A DNA stretch of 38,954 bases from Candidatus Iainarchaeum sp. (GTDB lineage: Archaea; B1Sed10-29; WALL01; JAGHAM01), in assembly GCA_021161465.1 (NCBI GenBank), contig JAGHAM010000026.1:1-38954 (forward strand), read 5' to 3'. Shown here piece by piece: positions 19,265 through 28,271 of the stretch. The notes beneath the pieces are model-generated. The model had not been told where the DNA came from. It did not search any database and saw nothing but the letters and a program-made list of their open reading frames with translations. Both the position numbers and the translations under genes were made by a program. Every line of letters begins with the position of its first letter. The first letter of the stretch is position 1.

Positions 19265-20035
19265 TTAACCACTTCTATTATTTAAGCCTTTCGGATTTTC
19301 CCTTATATTCAGCCGTTCAAGGGCTTCTTTTTCCATGGGATGCAAATTTCCTGTAACTATAAGCACATGAGGGCCATCGCCAAAGTCCCGCTTCAGAAGC
19401 TCATCTGCTTTGCCGTACGCTATGCTAGGCTCTTGGCTCCCAGCTCGCGAGAGCACGACTAATTTCTCGGTTTTGAATGCCGGGCTTATCTTCATTAAGG
19501 TTTCTATCGCATGGTTTGGTGTCATAAGTTTTTCCGGTCTTATGTCCAGGAGAAGGAGAGTATGCAGGCCTCTTTCCTTGTTTTCCCTGACAACATCAAA
19601 AAAGCTTGTTGGCTTGTAATTGTCTTCCCAGAATACAACTGTTGCAGTCCTGCCGAATTTGTATATCTGGAGTCCAGTTTCAGCCACAGCCGAATAAATG
19701 GATGCGTTGTGGATTACCTTATAGCTAATGTTCTTCTCCCTGGCGCGGAGCAGCAAGTCCCAGTGAGTGGTCGCAACCAGTGGGTCGCCAGCAACCAGCA
19801 AGGCAATGTTTTTCTCTCTGGCTTCAGTTAGGAATTCAGCCTTTTCTTCCACAGCCTTTCTGTCAAGCTCGATTATCTTTTTGCCTATGGTTTCCTCCAG
19901 TTTCTCCTTGGTTGTGCCGGCGAGAACGCATGTGTAGCACTCGAGGTATGCTTTGTCACAATTCCTCACGGCTTCCAAACCCCTTAGAGTTATGTCTTTC
20001 TCATCCCAGAGCCCAAGCCCAATCAGATAAAGCAT
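19265..20035 (-). CDS. dphB: Diphthine synthase (DphB)
   Basis: MLYLIGLGLWDEKDITLRGLEAV, YLECYTCVL, LLVAGDPLVATTHWDLLLRA; start at the internal ATG 20035. Confidence 0.93.
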   Translation of the reverse strand: MLYLIGLGLWDEKDITLRGLEAVRNCDKAYLECYTCVLAGTTKEKLEETIGKKIIELDRKAVEEKAEFLTEAREKNIALLVAGDPLVATTHWDLLLRAREKNISYKVIHNASIYSAVAETGLQIYKFGRTATVVFWEDNYKPTSFFDVVRENKERGLHTLLLLDIRPEKLMTPNHAIETLMKISPAFKTEKLVVLSRAGSQEPSIAYGKADELLKRDFGDGPHVLIVTGNLHPMEKEALERLNIRENPKGLNNRSG

Positions 20036-20036
20036 G

Positions 20037-20855
20037 TTACACACCCATCAATATTCTAAGCAGGTCCCTCGAACCAGGAGCAAGCCCAATCATCAGGACC
20101 AGGAAAAGGAACAGCCATTTCCAGTTGCTTTTTTCTTTGTCAACAGCGTAAACCACTAGAAACGCAAGCATTGCTTTTAGCGGTATAAACAAATAAGGGC
20201 TTACTCCAACTACCATATTGGTGAACACATGCTGTTCCCCATAGCCAAGCAAACCAACAGCTAAAGCAGTTGCAGATGCATCTAAAGATTGGCCAAACAC
20301 AACAAGCGCGCCAGCCTGTGAATACCGCTTGGCCAATTTCAAGGCAAGCACCGTTAGTCCTCCTACAATCAGCGCAAGAGCTATTATACTGAAAAACTCG
20401 ACCCAGTTCTTCCCATTTACCAAAGCTAGTAGCCAACTAAGCGAGGCTAAAATTATACCTACATTTCTAACGGTTTTGGTCCAGTCTTTTGAGAATCTCA
20501 TGGCAGCAAGCATGAGTGCGAGCACGATAACCAGAAGCACCAGGTAAATGAAAGGCGTTATCAGAAGCAGAAGCCAGGGATTCGCCTGCCTTGCCGCACA
20601 TCCTAGCGGCGCTTCCATCAGGTCTTCCAGAGCCCTGAGCGCGCCCCCGAAGAACACGAAAGGCACGAGAGCCCAGAACATCTTTTTATTGAATTTGACG
20701 TCTTTATCCTCAAAGACGCGCTTGAGCGCGATAGCGATTATTGCAAGGATAACTATGAACCCCAACGTGTTCACTATGTTGTAGCCAGAGCAGTCAAAGA
20801 GGGGCCTAACAAAATAATAATTCAAAAACCATACCAACCCACCAAACAAGTCCAT
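20037..20855 (-). CDS. DUF63 family multi-pass membrane protein
   Basis: GYNIVNTLGFIVILAIIAIALKRVFEDKDVKFNKKMFWALVPFVFFGGALRALEDL; multiple TM segments. Confidence 0.85.
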   Translation of the reverse strand: MDLFGGLVWFLNYYFVRPLFDCSGYNIVNTLGFIVILAIIAIALKRVFEDKDVKFNKKMFWALVPFVFFGGALRALEDLMEAPLGCAARQANPWLLLLITPFIYLVLLVIVLALMLAAMRFSKDWTKTVRNVGIILASLSWLLALVNGKNWVEFFSIIALALIVGGLTVLALKLAKRYSQAGALVVFGQSLDASATALAVGLLGYGEQHVFTNMVVGVSPYLFIPLKAMLAFLVVYAVDKEKSNWKWLFLFLVLMIGLAPGSRDLLRILMGV

Positions 20856-20890
20856 GCGTTTTTATTTGATTTTGTTTTAAATAACTATGG

Positions 20891-21913
20891 ATGGTGAAAG
20901 CAGTTTTTGTCAGGGCACCTAAAGAGAAAGCCCAGGAGGTTAAGGAAAAACTTAGAGAGAAGCAGCTACTGGATTCACGTTTTAATGTTAAGAGGGAAGG
21001 GGACTTCATACTTTTCCCAGTTAAGAAAGCCGTCCCGGGCTTTAAGACAGTTAGGGCAGAGGCTCATGAGAATCCTGTTAAGCCGCGCTCACTTAAGGAA
21101 GCCCTAGCGAAGGAGCTCTCTGACTCGGAGTTTGGGAAGCTTGTGAACAGCTTTGATACAATAGGCAGCATTGCTATAATCGAAGTCCCGCCTGAGCTTG
21201 AGTCCAAGAAAAGGCTCATCGGCAGGGCAATAATAGAAATCCACAAGAGCATAAGGACAGTGTTCCGCAAAAAAGGAGGCCGGCAGGGTGTTTACCGCAT
21301 TGCTCCACTCGAGCTAATTGCTGGTGAAAATACTACTGAAACCATCTACAAGGAGCACGGTGTGAGGATGGAACTTGATGTTAGCAAAACCTACTTCTCG
21401 CCAAGGTTGAGCGAGGAGAGGAGGCGGATAGCTTCTCTGGTGCGCGATGGTGAAATGATAGCCGGTCTTTTCGCAGGAGTTGGGCCGTTTCCACTGGTGA
21501 TTGCAAGGCAGAGGAAATGCACTGCTTATGCTGTGGAACTGAATCCCATTGCTTTTGAATACCTTGAAAAGAATGTGGAGCTGAATTCACGTGTTTTGAA
21601 AGGCCGTATCATCCCAATTCATGGAGATGTGCGAGAGGTTGCTAGGCAGCTCCCGCAGTGCGATAGAGTGCTCATGCCGTTGCCAAAAGGTGGCGAGGAT
21701 TTCCTTGATAGCGCGTTCTTAGTTTGCAAGCCAGGTGGTGTTATCCACTTCTACCAGTTTGCCCCAGACAGCGACCTGTACTCGGGCGCGCTGGGCAAAA
21801 TCAAGGAGGCTGCTAAGCGCGCCAGAAGGCGCGTTAAGGTTCTCAACAAGAAGGTAGTTAGACCATATGCACCTAGAGTTAGCCAGGTAGTAATCGATTT
21901 TGAGGTTGAATGA
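20891..21913 (+). CDS. trm5: tRNA (guanine-37-N1)-methyltransferase Trm5
   Basis: SIAIIEVPPELESKKRLIGRAI, ETIYKEHGVRMELDVSKTYFSPRLSEERRRIA, GLFAGVGPFPLVIA, MPLPKGGEDFLD. Confidence 0.92.
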   Translation: MVKAVFVRAPKEKAQEVKEKLREKQLLDSRFNVKREGDFILFPVKKAVPGFKTVRAEAHENPVKPRSLKEALAKELSDSEFGKLVNSFDTIGSIAIIEVPPELESKKRLIGRAIIEIHKSIRTVFRKKGGRQGVYRIAPLELIAGENTTETIYKEHGVRMELDVSKTYFSPRLSEERRRIASLVRDGEMIAGLFAGVGPFPLVIARQRKCTAYAVELNPIAFEYLEKNVELNSRVLKGRIIPIHGDVREVARQLPQCDRVLMPLPKGGEDFLDSAFLVCKPGGVIHFYQFAPDSDLYSGALGKIKEAAKRARRRVKVLNKKVVRPYAPRVSQVVIDFEVE

Positions 21914-21969
21914 GGTTTTCATCTAAAAAAAGTGAAAATTATTTAAACAGATGCTGCATACTTAATGAC

Positions 21970-23574
21970 ATGGTGTTGGATAGAATCAAACAATATCTGA
22001 AGCCAACAGCAAGCAAAGGCGTTTTAACTCTACTCCTGTTTCTTCTGGCTTTCCTTTTGGCTTTCGTTATGCTCCTCATAGGTATCCCGATACCTCACGG
22101 CTTGTTGGTCCTGAAAGTGCTTGGACTACCAGTTGTCTTGGTATCTTTGTTTGGCTCTTCTGTTTCGCCAATCTTGATAGTAGTGTCTCTCATATTAACT
22201 ATTCTTTGGTTATATCTTGTTTCCTGTGTCTTAGTGTATGTGGGTAAATGGATAGTTTCCATAAGGTGGACTCCAAGAAGGGTTGCTGTGTTAGGTGCTG
22301 TAGTAATGCTGGGTTTGGTACTCTATGGATTTTCAGCTCTTGGGTTTGGTGATATCTTCATCCCGGCTGCCGATGACAGTGGGGCAACACCCGAGGGAGT
22401 TGCATCCGTGGTCAAGGCAAACAACCAGTTTGCTGTCAATCTTTACTCTGAGATAATCAAGGACCCGCGTAACAAGGATAAGAACGTTTTCTTCTCCCCG
22501 TGGAGTATCTCAAGTGCGATGGTCATGGCATACGAAGGTGCCCGTGGACAGACGGCAGATGAGATTCACTCTGTTTTCTATTTCCCTGAGGATGATAAGG
22601 TGAGAAGGTCATCATTTGCAAGGATGTTGAACACAATCAACAAAGGCGGAGGCAAGTACGAACTCCACACAGCGAATGCCTTGTGGTTGCAGAAGGATTA
22701 TCCGTTCTTGGAGAGTTACAAGAATGTGGTGAGCAGACATTACTTAGGTGAAGTAAGGAACCTGGACTTTGTGCACAACCCATATGGCTCGAGCCAGGAG
22801 ATAAACAACTGGGTGGCGGGACACACGAATAACAAAATACAAGACATAGTTTCCCCTGACCTGTTTGAAACTGAGGATATTCGTGCCGTGATTACAAACG
22901 CCATGTACTTCAAAGGGAAATGGGCGCATCAGTTTGACAAGGCAGATACGCGGATGGATGATTTCACACTCGAATCCGGGGAGAAAGTGGAAGTTCCGAT
23001 GATGTCAGTTGATGATGACTTTAACTATGCGGAGGCAGATGGAATTCAGATACTCGAGATGGACTATCAGGGCGGGAAGATATCGATGCTCGTTCTCTTA
23101 CCCCTAAAAGAAAATATGTACAGTATGCACCGTCGTGTTGGTGACACCTCTTTCAATATATCCTATCTAGAATCCATCCTGACAGAAGAGAAACTCCAGG
23201 AGTGGAGGGGAAAACTTAGGAAAAGAGAGCTTCTCGTGTACATACCTAAGTATACCTTTGAAACGTCTTATTCACTTGTAGATTACTTGAAGAGCATGGG
23301 TATGAAAAAGCCCTTCTCCTTGTCTGGTGCAGACTTCTCTGGAATGGATGGAACGAAGGGGCTCTACCTACGTGATGTTTTACACAAGGCGTATGTCAAA
23401 GTCGATGAGGAGGGCACTGAAGCAGCCGCGGCAACTGCCGTTCTAGTTGCCATGGTTGCAGTGCCAGAGAAGTTTAGGGCTGATCATCCATTTATCTTCA
23501 TAATCCAGGAGAAGAGCACAGGGAACATTTTGTTTATGGGAAAAGTTATGGATCCAACAAAGTTGAAGACCTAA
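21970..23574 (+). CDS. Serpin with multi-pass transmembrane N-terminal region
   Basis: Serpin domain (NVFFSPWSISSAMVMAYEGARGQTADEI, EEGTEAAAATAV hinge, DHPFIFIIQEKSTGNILFMGKVMDP) after about 150 aa containing several hydrophobic segments; TATA ttatttaaac about 28 nt upstream of ATG 21970 favours this start over 21910. Confidence 0.88.
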   Translation: MVLDRIKQYLKPTASKGVLTLLLFLLAFLLAFVMLLIGIPIPHGLLVLKVLGLPVVLVSLFGSSVSPILIVVSLILTILWLYLVSCVLVYVGKWIVSIRWTPRRVAVLGAVVMLGLVLYGFSALGFGDIFIPAADDSGATPEGVASVVKANNQFAVNLYSEIIKDPRNKDKNVFFSPWSISSAMVMAYEGARGQTADEIHSVFYFPEDDKVRRSSFARMLNTINKGGGKYELHTANALWLQKDYPFLESYKNVVSRHYLGEVRNLDFVHNPYGSSQEINNWVAGHTNNKIQDIVSPDLFETEDIRAVITNAMYFKGKWAHQFDKADTRMDDFTLESGEKVEVPMMSVDDDFNYAEADGIQILEMDYQGGKISMLVLLPLKENMYSMHRRVGDTSFNISYLESILTEEKLQEWRGKLRKRELLVYIPKYTFETSYSLVDYLKSMGMKKPFSLSGADFSGMDGTKGLYLRDVLHKAYVKVDEEGTEAAAATAVLVAMVAVPEKFRADHPFIFIIQEKSTGNILFMGKVMDPTKLKT

Positions 23575-23617
23575 GAAGGGCCAAACTTTTTAAATAGTTG
23601 TTGTTTATTTCTAATTA

Positions 23618-23767
23618 ATGGTTGATAAGAAGGTTCTTGCGTGGGCCAAGAAGCAATTGGCCAGAGGCGTGTCAGTGGGAGATATCACCCGTGCTATGGT
23701 CAAATCGGGATACACCGAGCCAGAAATCGACGAGGTTCTTGCCTCTGTGTTCAAGGGAAAGAAGTAG
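23618..23767 (+). CDS. Small 49-aa protein, not in the supplied ORF track
   Basis: ATG...TAG encodes MVDKKVLAWAKKQLARGVSVGDITRAMVKSGYTEPEIDEVLASVFKGKK; TATA-like tttaaata 29 nt upstream. Confidence 0.7.
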   Translation: MVDKKVLAWAKKQLARGVSVGDITRAMVKSGYTEPEIDEVLASVFKGKK

Positions 23768-23803
23768 CTATGTAGTCTAGGTTAGTTTGTTTTACAGTTG
23801 CCC

Positions 23804-24511
23804 CTATTTGGCCAGGCTTTCCCACAATATCTGTTCTGATGGGTTGACTTCGATTCCGCGATCGGTTATCTCAAATGGGTGCACCTGCTTGTTATGGTTT
23901 ATTCCACGCATCTTCTTAATCAGCATACATCTAACCGGCGGGATGAAATACAGGGCTATCACACCATCAACGACGAATTCCTCGACACCAAATCTTGAGA
24001 ACTCATCGCGCTTGCCCTCTGTTTCAGTTATCAGGATTGTCGTGCAGTCAAGCTTCTTCATCTCATCTATCAGCTTGAAAATGTTGTACCTTATCTCAGC
24101 TTCGCTTTCCATGAACATACCAATAGCAGTGGTCGAGTCAATCACCAGTCTCTTTGCACCCATCTCTTGAACCATTCTTTTAATCTTCTCAACTTCTTCA
24201 TCAAACTTCAAGGCAAATTCTTTTGGGCTGAACATTCCAAACCGATAGATTTTAATCAGGTTGTCCTGCTGCATCTTGGTTATGTTCCAGTGGAAGCTCT
24301 TCATATTCCACCAGATGTTCTTTGAACCCTCTTCCAAGGTTATATATATGCCAGGGTCCTTGTACTGCTCCGCGCCTTTGTAAATGAACTGTGTTGAGAA
24401 TATAGTCTTCCCAGCGCCGCTACCTCCAGTAACTAATATTGAGCTACCGGGCAGAAAACCGCCACCAAGCAACTCGTCAAGACCAGTTATACCAGTTGGA
24501 ACCCTATCCAT
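23804..24511 (-). CDS. KaiC-like/RecA-superfamily ATPase, single domain
   Basis: RVPTGITGLDELLGGGFLPGSSILVTGGSGAGKTIFSTQFIYKGA, KRLVIDSTTAI. Confidence 0.9.
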   Translation of the reverse strand: MDRVPTGITGLDELLGGGFLPGSSILVTGGSGAGKTIFSTQFIYKGAEQYKDPGIYITLEEGSKNIWWNMKSFHWNITKMQQDNLIKIYRFGMFSPKEFALKFDEEVEKIKRMVQEMGAKRLVIDSTTAIGMFMESEAEIRYNIFKLIDEMKKLDCTTILITETEGKRDEFSRFGVEEFVVDGVIALYFIPPVRCMLIKKMRGINHNKQVHPFEITDRGIEVNPSEQILWESLAK

Positions 24512-24590
24512 AAACTCACCATTAAAAGCGTTAGTTTTAAATTCAAATCCTTGTTATCTATAACCAACTACTAATATTTAAGTGTTTTGT

Positions 24591-25265
24591 ATGGAACTTG
24601 ACGAACTCGTCGACATGATTGAAAAGCCAACTTGGAAGGCACTTCTGGTTAACACGGTTAAGTCTGAGGGGATGGATCCATGGGATATTGACGTCACCAT
24701 GCTGGCCTCAAAGTACTCAGATAGGATAAGGCAGATGCGTCTCAGGGACTTTAGAATTCCTGCGAATGCGGTTCTCGCGAGTGCGATTCTTGTTAGGCTT
24801 AAGTCTGACTCATGGCAGCTTCTGCCGGAGCAGGGGGCTATTGCTGATGAACCTCTGGAGGACTACCAGTCTATTGGGTTGTTTGATGGGATACCAGAGC
24901 TTGAGGTGGCCCAAAGAGTGACCACCAGAAGAGTAACTCTGGATGAGCTTATACAGGCAGTGGAGCATGTTATGGACAAGACCAGGAAAAAGGCAAGTAG
25001 GCAACGTGTTCCAGTGAAGGCAATGGAAATAACCATAGGAAAAAAAGAGGATTTCCAGAAAGTGGTAAACCAGGTTTACAGCCGTGTTTTGGAGAGGGTG
25101 GACTCCCAGGGCATGGTCTTGTTTTCGGACTTGCTTGTTGAGAAAACACGTCCAGAGGTCGTCAGGACACTGCTTTCTTTGTTGCATCTGGCTAATGATG
25201 GGAAGCTAAGCGTCTGGCAGGAGAAGGTCTTTGGGGATATATTCATTTCATTGAGGGATAGTTGA
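24591..25265 (+). CDS. scpA: Segregation and condensation protein A (ScpA)
   Basis: DPWDIDVTMLASKYSDRIRQMRLRDFRIPANAVLASAILVRLKSD; ATGA overlap with scpB; start set at ATG 24591 (MELDELVDMI) rather than GTG 24582. Confidence 0.88.
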   Translation: MELDELVDMIEKPTWKALLVNTVKSEGMDPWDIDVTMLASKYSDRIRQMRLRDFRIPANAVLASAILVRLKSDSWQLLPEQGAIADEPLEDYQSIGLFDGIPELEVAQRVTTRRVTLDELIQAVEHVMDKTRKKASRQRVPVKAMEITIGKKEDFQKVVNQVYSRVLERVDSQGMVLFSDLLVEKTRPEVVRTLLSLLHLANDGKLSVWQEKVFGDIFISLRDS

Positions 25266-25774
25266 TGAATCCAAAGCACATTGCAGAGGCAGCGTTGTTC
25301 ATGAGTACAGAACCATTGTCTGCAACTAGGCTGTCTAAGATAATGGGGGTGCATTTAGCTGATGCAATGGCAGCCATGGATGAGCTCAGGAGCGAGTTTA
25401 ACTCGCGCAATTCATCCCTAGAGATTGTGAAAACTGCTGAAGGCCTTTACAGGATGCAGGTTAGGCAGGAATTTTTACCCAAAGTAAAGGACCTTGCTGT
25501 TAGTGTGGATTTACCAAAAGCGCTCATACGAACTCTCTCATTGATAGCGTTTAAACAGCCTATAAAGCAAAGCGATGTGGTGAAGCTCAGGGGCAATAAG
25601 GCTTACGAGCAGATAGATGAGCTTGAGCAACAGGGATTCATAAAGAAATCCAAGAAGGGGCACACATTCCTTCTTGAAACCACAAGGAAATTTGAGGAAT
25701 ACTTTCAGTTACCAGGAAACCAGCAGCTAGAGAAGAAAAGTAGCACAGAGAAGCATAACTTTTTAAATAAGTGA
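25262..25774 (+). CDS. scpB: Segregation and condensation protein B (ScpB)
   Basis: IAEAALFMSTEPLSATRLSKIMGV, LSLIAFKQPIKQSDVVKLRGNKAYEQIDELEQQGFIKK. Confidence 0.88.
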   Translation: MMNPKHIAEAALFMSTEPLSATRLSKIMGVHLADAMAAMDELRSEFNSRNSSLEIVKTAEGLYRMQVRQEFLPKVKDLAVSVDLPKALIRTLSLIAFKQPIKQSDVVKLRGNKAYEQIDELEQQGFIKKSKKGHTFLLETTRKFEEYFQLPGNQQLEKKSSTEKHNFLNK

Positions 25775-25789
25775 CGAGTATCCATAATT

Positions 25790-26602
25790 GTGTCAGAGGT
25801 TAGTTTGATTACAAAACTTTCGCTGGTTGGAATCCTCCTTTTGGTTGCCATAGTTGCAGTTGTCTTTCTGTCCCAGCCACAAGATTTGGGAAATCTCTCT
25901 ACTAACACTAGTATGGAAACCTCTGTGCCTAATCCTACTAGTGGCTTAGGAACCGACAACACAACCAGTGGCACAGGGCAGCCAACTTATGGTGAGACAC
26001 CGGTTAATGAGTCTGGCAATACAATAGCAAATACGTCCCAGGGTTCTGAGCCAACAGTGCCGGAAGTTTTGTCAGCGGATTACAACAAAACAGTTATTGC
26101 CGAGGAAGGTCAGGATGTGTTGTTTAAGGATTGCATAGTGAATGTTGCTAAAGTAGGGGAGGAGCCAGTATTAGAGTTCTCTATAAATGATTATGTTTCA
26201 AACTATACACTAAAGGAAGGCTCTTTTGTGATAGACTTTTTTAATGTAGACATAAAGAAGGCTTCAGATAATGGCGTTTCATTTGAAGTTTCTGATGCAT
26301 CTAGAGAGGTGGAACCAGGATTCCTAGCAGTTGGTTTCCTTGACCCTATCAAGATTAATGGTACTGATGTTAGGATGGTCGTTACTTCACCAGGGACTGG
26401 AAATAATCCTGTTTTTATGGTGCTTGATAACGGTAAGCTTTACTCAAAAGATTTGGAATATGGGACTTCAATAGTTGCTGGAGACTACAACTTCACATTC
26501 TTGGGACTTACTGAGAGCAACGAAACACAGCAAGTTGTATTCAATGCAACCTTAGAGGGACACAAGTATCTATTCAACATAACTTCTGAGGTGAGTAAAT
26601 GA
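25790..26602 (+). CDS. Membrane-anchored extracytoplasmic protein of unknown function
   Basis: N-terminal TM (LSLVGILLLVAIVAVVFLS) and Asn/Thr/Ser-rich linker; GTG start about 28 nt after tttaaata. Confidence 0.7.
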   Translation: MSEVSLITKLSLVGILLLVAIVAVVFLSQPQDLGNLSTNTSMETSVPNPTSGLGTDNTTSGTGQPTYGETPVNESGNTIANTSQGSEPTVPEVLSADYNKTVIAEEGQDVLFKDCIVNVAKVGEEPVLEFSINDYVSNYTLKEGSFVIDFFNVDIKKASDNGVSFEVSDASREVEPGFLAVGFLDPIKINGTDVRMVVTSPGTGNNPVFMVLDNGKLYSKDLEYGTSIVAGDYNFTFLGLTESNETQQVVFNATLEGHKYLFNITSEVSK

Positions 26603-28095
26603 GAAAAACAGCTCTAATAGTCATTTTATTAGCTCTTTTCCTTTTGGTTCTTCTTCCTCTCACTTCTGCCTGTGTTAGAGTAATGAATCCCTGTGGTGGT
26701 GGGTGTGGATCTGGCTGTTCGTGTGTGTGCGACTGTGCAGGAAATTGCCATTGCGATTGTGGACCTGGTAGGATTTGTGATCCCAATAAGTGTAAGGGCA
26801 TTCTTACAATATCCTCTTGCGAGGACACTTGCCACGCGAAAGTTGAAACGTACCAAATGTCCTGTAATGTTCCTTATGTGGTAGCGTCTGGAAATCATGA
26901 TGGAACATCCCCTTCTGTGTTTTTCGCTGGGCCGGACGCTTTCTTGAGTTCTACGTGTTATAGGACTCTTATAAGTGATGATACAATCAGCTGTGGGCCT
27001 AGAAGTTGTGTAAACCGTTTTAGGTTTTCTAGTTGCACTGGCCCATGTGAAGCGTCCTGTGGTGCTGATTCCCAGTGTGATGGTGTTATGCCCGGAACAG
27101 GGAATTGTGATAGCAATTGTCATTATGTGACACCTTCGTGTAAGAATATATGCACAGATTCATCGAATGGATTCTGCGGTGCTGATGAACATTGCTCTGG
27201 AGGAAATTGTATTGCTGGAGACTGTGGAACGGATAAATGGATTTATGGAAGCCCACAGTGCAATGGTGAATGCCAGATTAAAACGAGCAAGCAATGGAGA
27301 GATTATCATTGCAGCAGTGGTTCGTGTACCTATACTGATGGTCCCACTCAATGGGACTATGCCAACTGTGGTGCGAATACACATTGCAGCAGCGGCTCAT
27401 GCGTAGCTGGTGTTGAGAGCATTGGTGCAGGCAACTGCCATGATGGAAAAGACAATGATTGCGATGGTAAAGTCGATTGCGCCGACCCTGATTGTGCTTC
27501 TGACACTACATGTTATTGTTGGGGTTGTGATTCAGCCAATAACCCCGTGAGGAAGCTCCTCTCAAGTTGTTCAGGAGGCTGCGGTAAGGGACCTTGCACT
27601 GGCTACCCCTCCAGTGTGGAATTAACTCATGCAGATTGCGCGCCGACACCAACACACACTAACCTTGTGGTTTCCAACATACAAAAAATCCCGCCATTCA
27701 AAACAGGCTCTAAGTCAACGTTCACTATAACTGTAAGCAATGAGGGGAATACGCAAAGTGGGAGCTATACAGTTAAATACGAGATAATAAACAGCACGGG
27801 TGACGTGATTAACAGCAGCATCGCAGCAGGAAACCCTGCTCTTCCAGGAGGGAAGTCAAGAAAGGCATTCAGTTTCTGGATACCAACTGAACCCGGTTTC
27901 TACACATTTAAGGTTACAGTCACAGATGGCCTTACTGGCGATACCAACACTACTACTACCAGCTTTTATGTTGAGGGGCAGCAAACTTTTTCAGCAGCTG
28001 AATACCCACCAATGGCCATACTCTTTGTTCTGGTGCTCATACCTACAATTGCCTATTTCTTTAGTGCAAATAGAAAAAAACTTAAAAAGAAGTAA
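26599..28095 (+). CDS. Cys-rich secreted surface protein with MopE-like motif, CARDB-like domain and C-terminal TM
   Basis: Signal peptide; dozens of Cys; NCHDGKDNDCDGKVDCADPDC motif; VVSNIQKIPPFKTGSKSTFTITVSNEGNTQSG CARDB-like; C-terminal hydrophobic helix plus KKLKKK. Confidence 0.75.
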   Translation: MRKTALIVILLALFLLVLLPLTSACVRVMNPCGGGCGSGCSCVCDCAGNCHCDCGPGRICDPNKCKGILTISSCEDTCHAKVETYQMSCNVPYVVASGNHDGTSPSVFFAGPDAFLSSTCYRTLISDDTISCGPRSCVNRFRFSSCTGPCEASCGADSQCDGVMPGTGNCDSNCHYVTPSCKNICTDSSNGFCGADEHCSGGNCIAGDCGTDKWIYGSPQCNGECQIKTSKQWRDYHCSSGSCTYTDGPTQWDYANCGANTHCSSGSCVAGVESIGAGNCHDGKDNDCDGKVDCADPDCASDTTCYCWGCDSANNPVRKLLSSCSGGCGKGPCTGYPSSVELTHADCAPTPTHTNLVVSNIQKIPPFKTGSKSTFTITVSNEGNTQSGSYTVKYEIINSTGDVINSSIAAGNPALPGGKSRKAFSFWIPTEPGFYTFKVTVTDGLTGDTNTTTTSFYVEGQQTFSAAEYPPMAILFVLVLIPTIAYFFSANRKKLKKK

Positions 28096-28115
28096 AGGTA
28101 AAATTTCTGGTTAGC

Positions 28116-28254
28116 GGGCCTGTGGCTCAGCTTGGTTAGAGCGTTCGACTGATAATCGAAAGGTCCCCGGTTCAAAAAGAAGGGTTGCACCCTTTCTAAA
28201 CCTGCAGGGATTGCTTCGCAATCCACTTTGGGGTGGAGAATCCGGGCAGGCCCA
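28116..28254 (+). tRNA. tRNA-Ile(GAT) interrupted by a 64-nt insertion in the T-loop (putative noncanonical intron)
   Basis: Acceptor GGGCCTG/CAGGCCC, D-stem GCTC/GAGC, anticodon arm TTCGA-CTGATAA-TCGAA, variable AGGTC, T-stem CCCGG/CCGGG, discriminator A, CCA not encoded; T-loop TTCAA...AT is split by 64 nt; the spliced product would be 75 nt. Confidence 0.88.
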
Positions 28255-28271
28255 TCATAGGGTTGCACCCT
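28181..28271 (+). repeat. 13-nt exact repeat AGGGTTGCACCCT, inside the tRNA insertion (28181-28193) and just after the tRNA (28259-28271)
   Basis: Read directly; each copy is itself an inverted repeat AGGGT-TGC-ACCCT. Confidence 0.9.
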
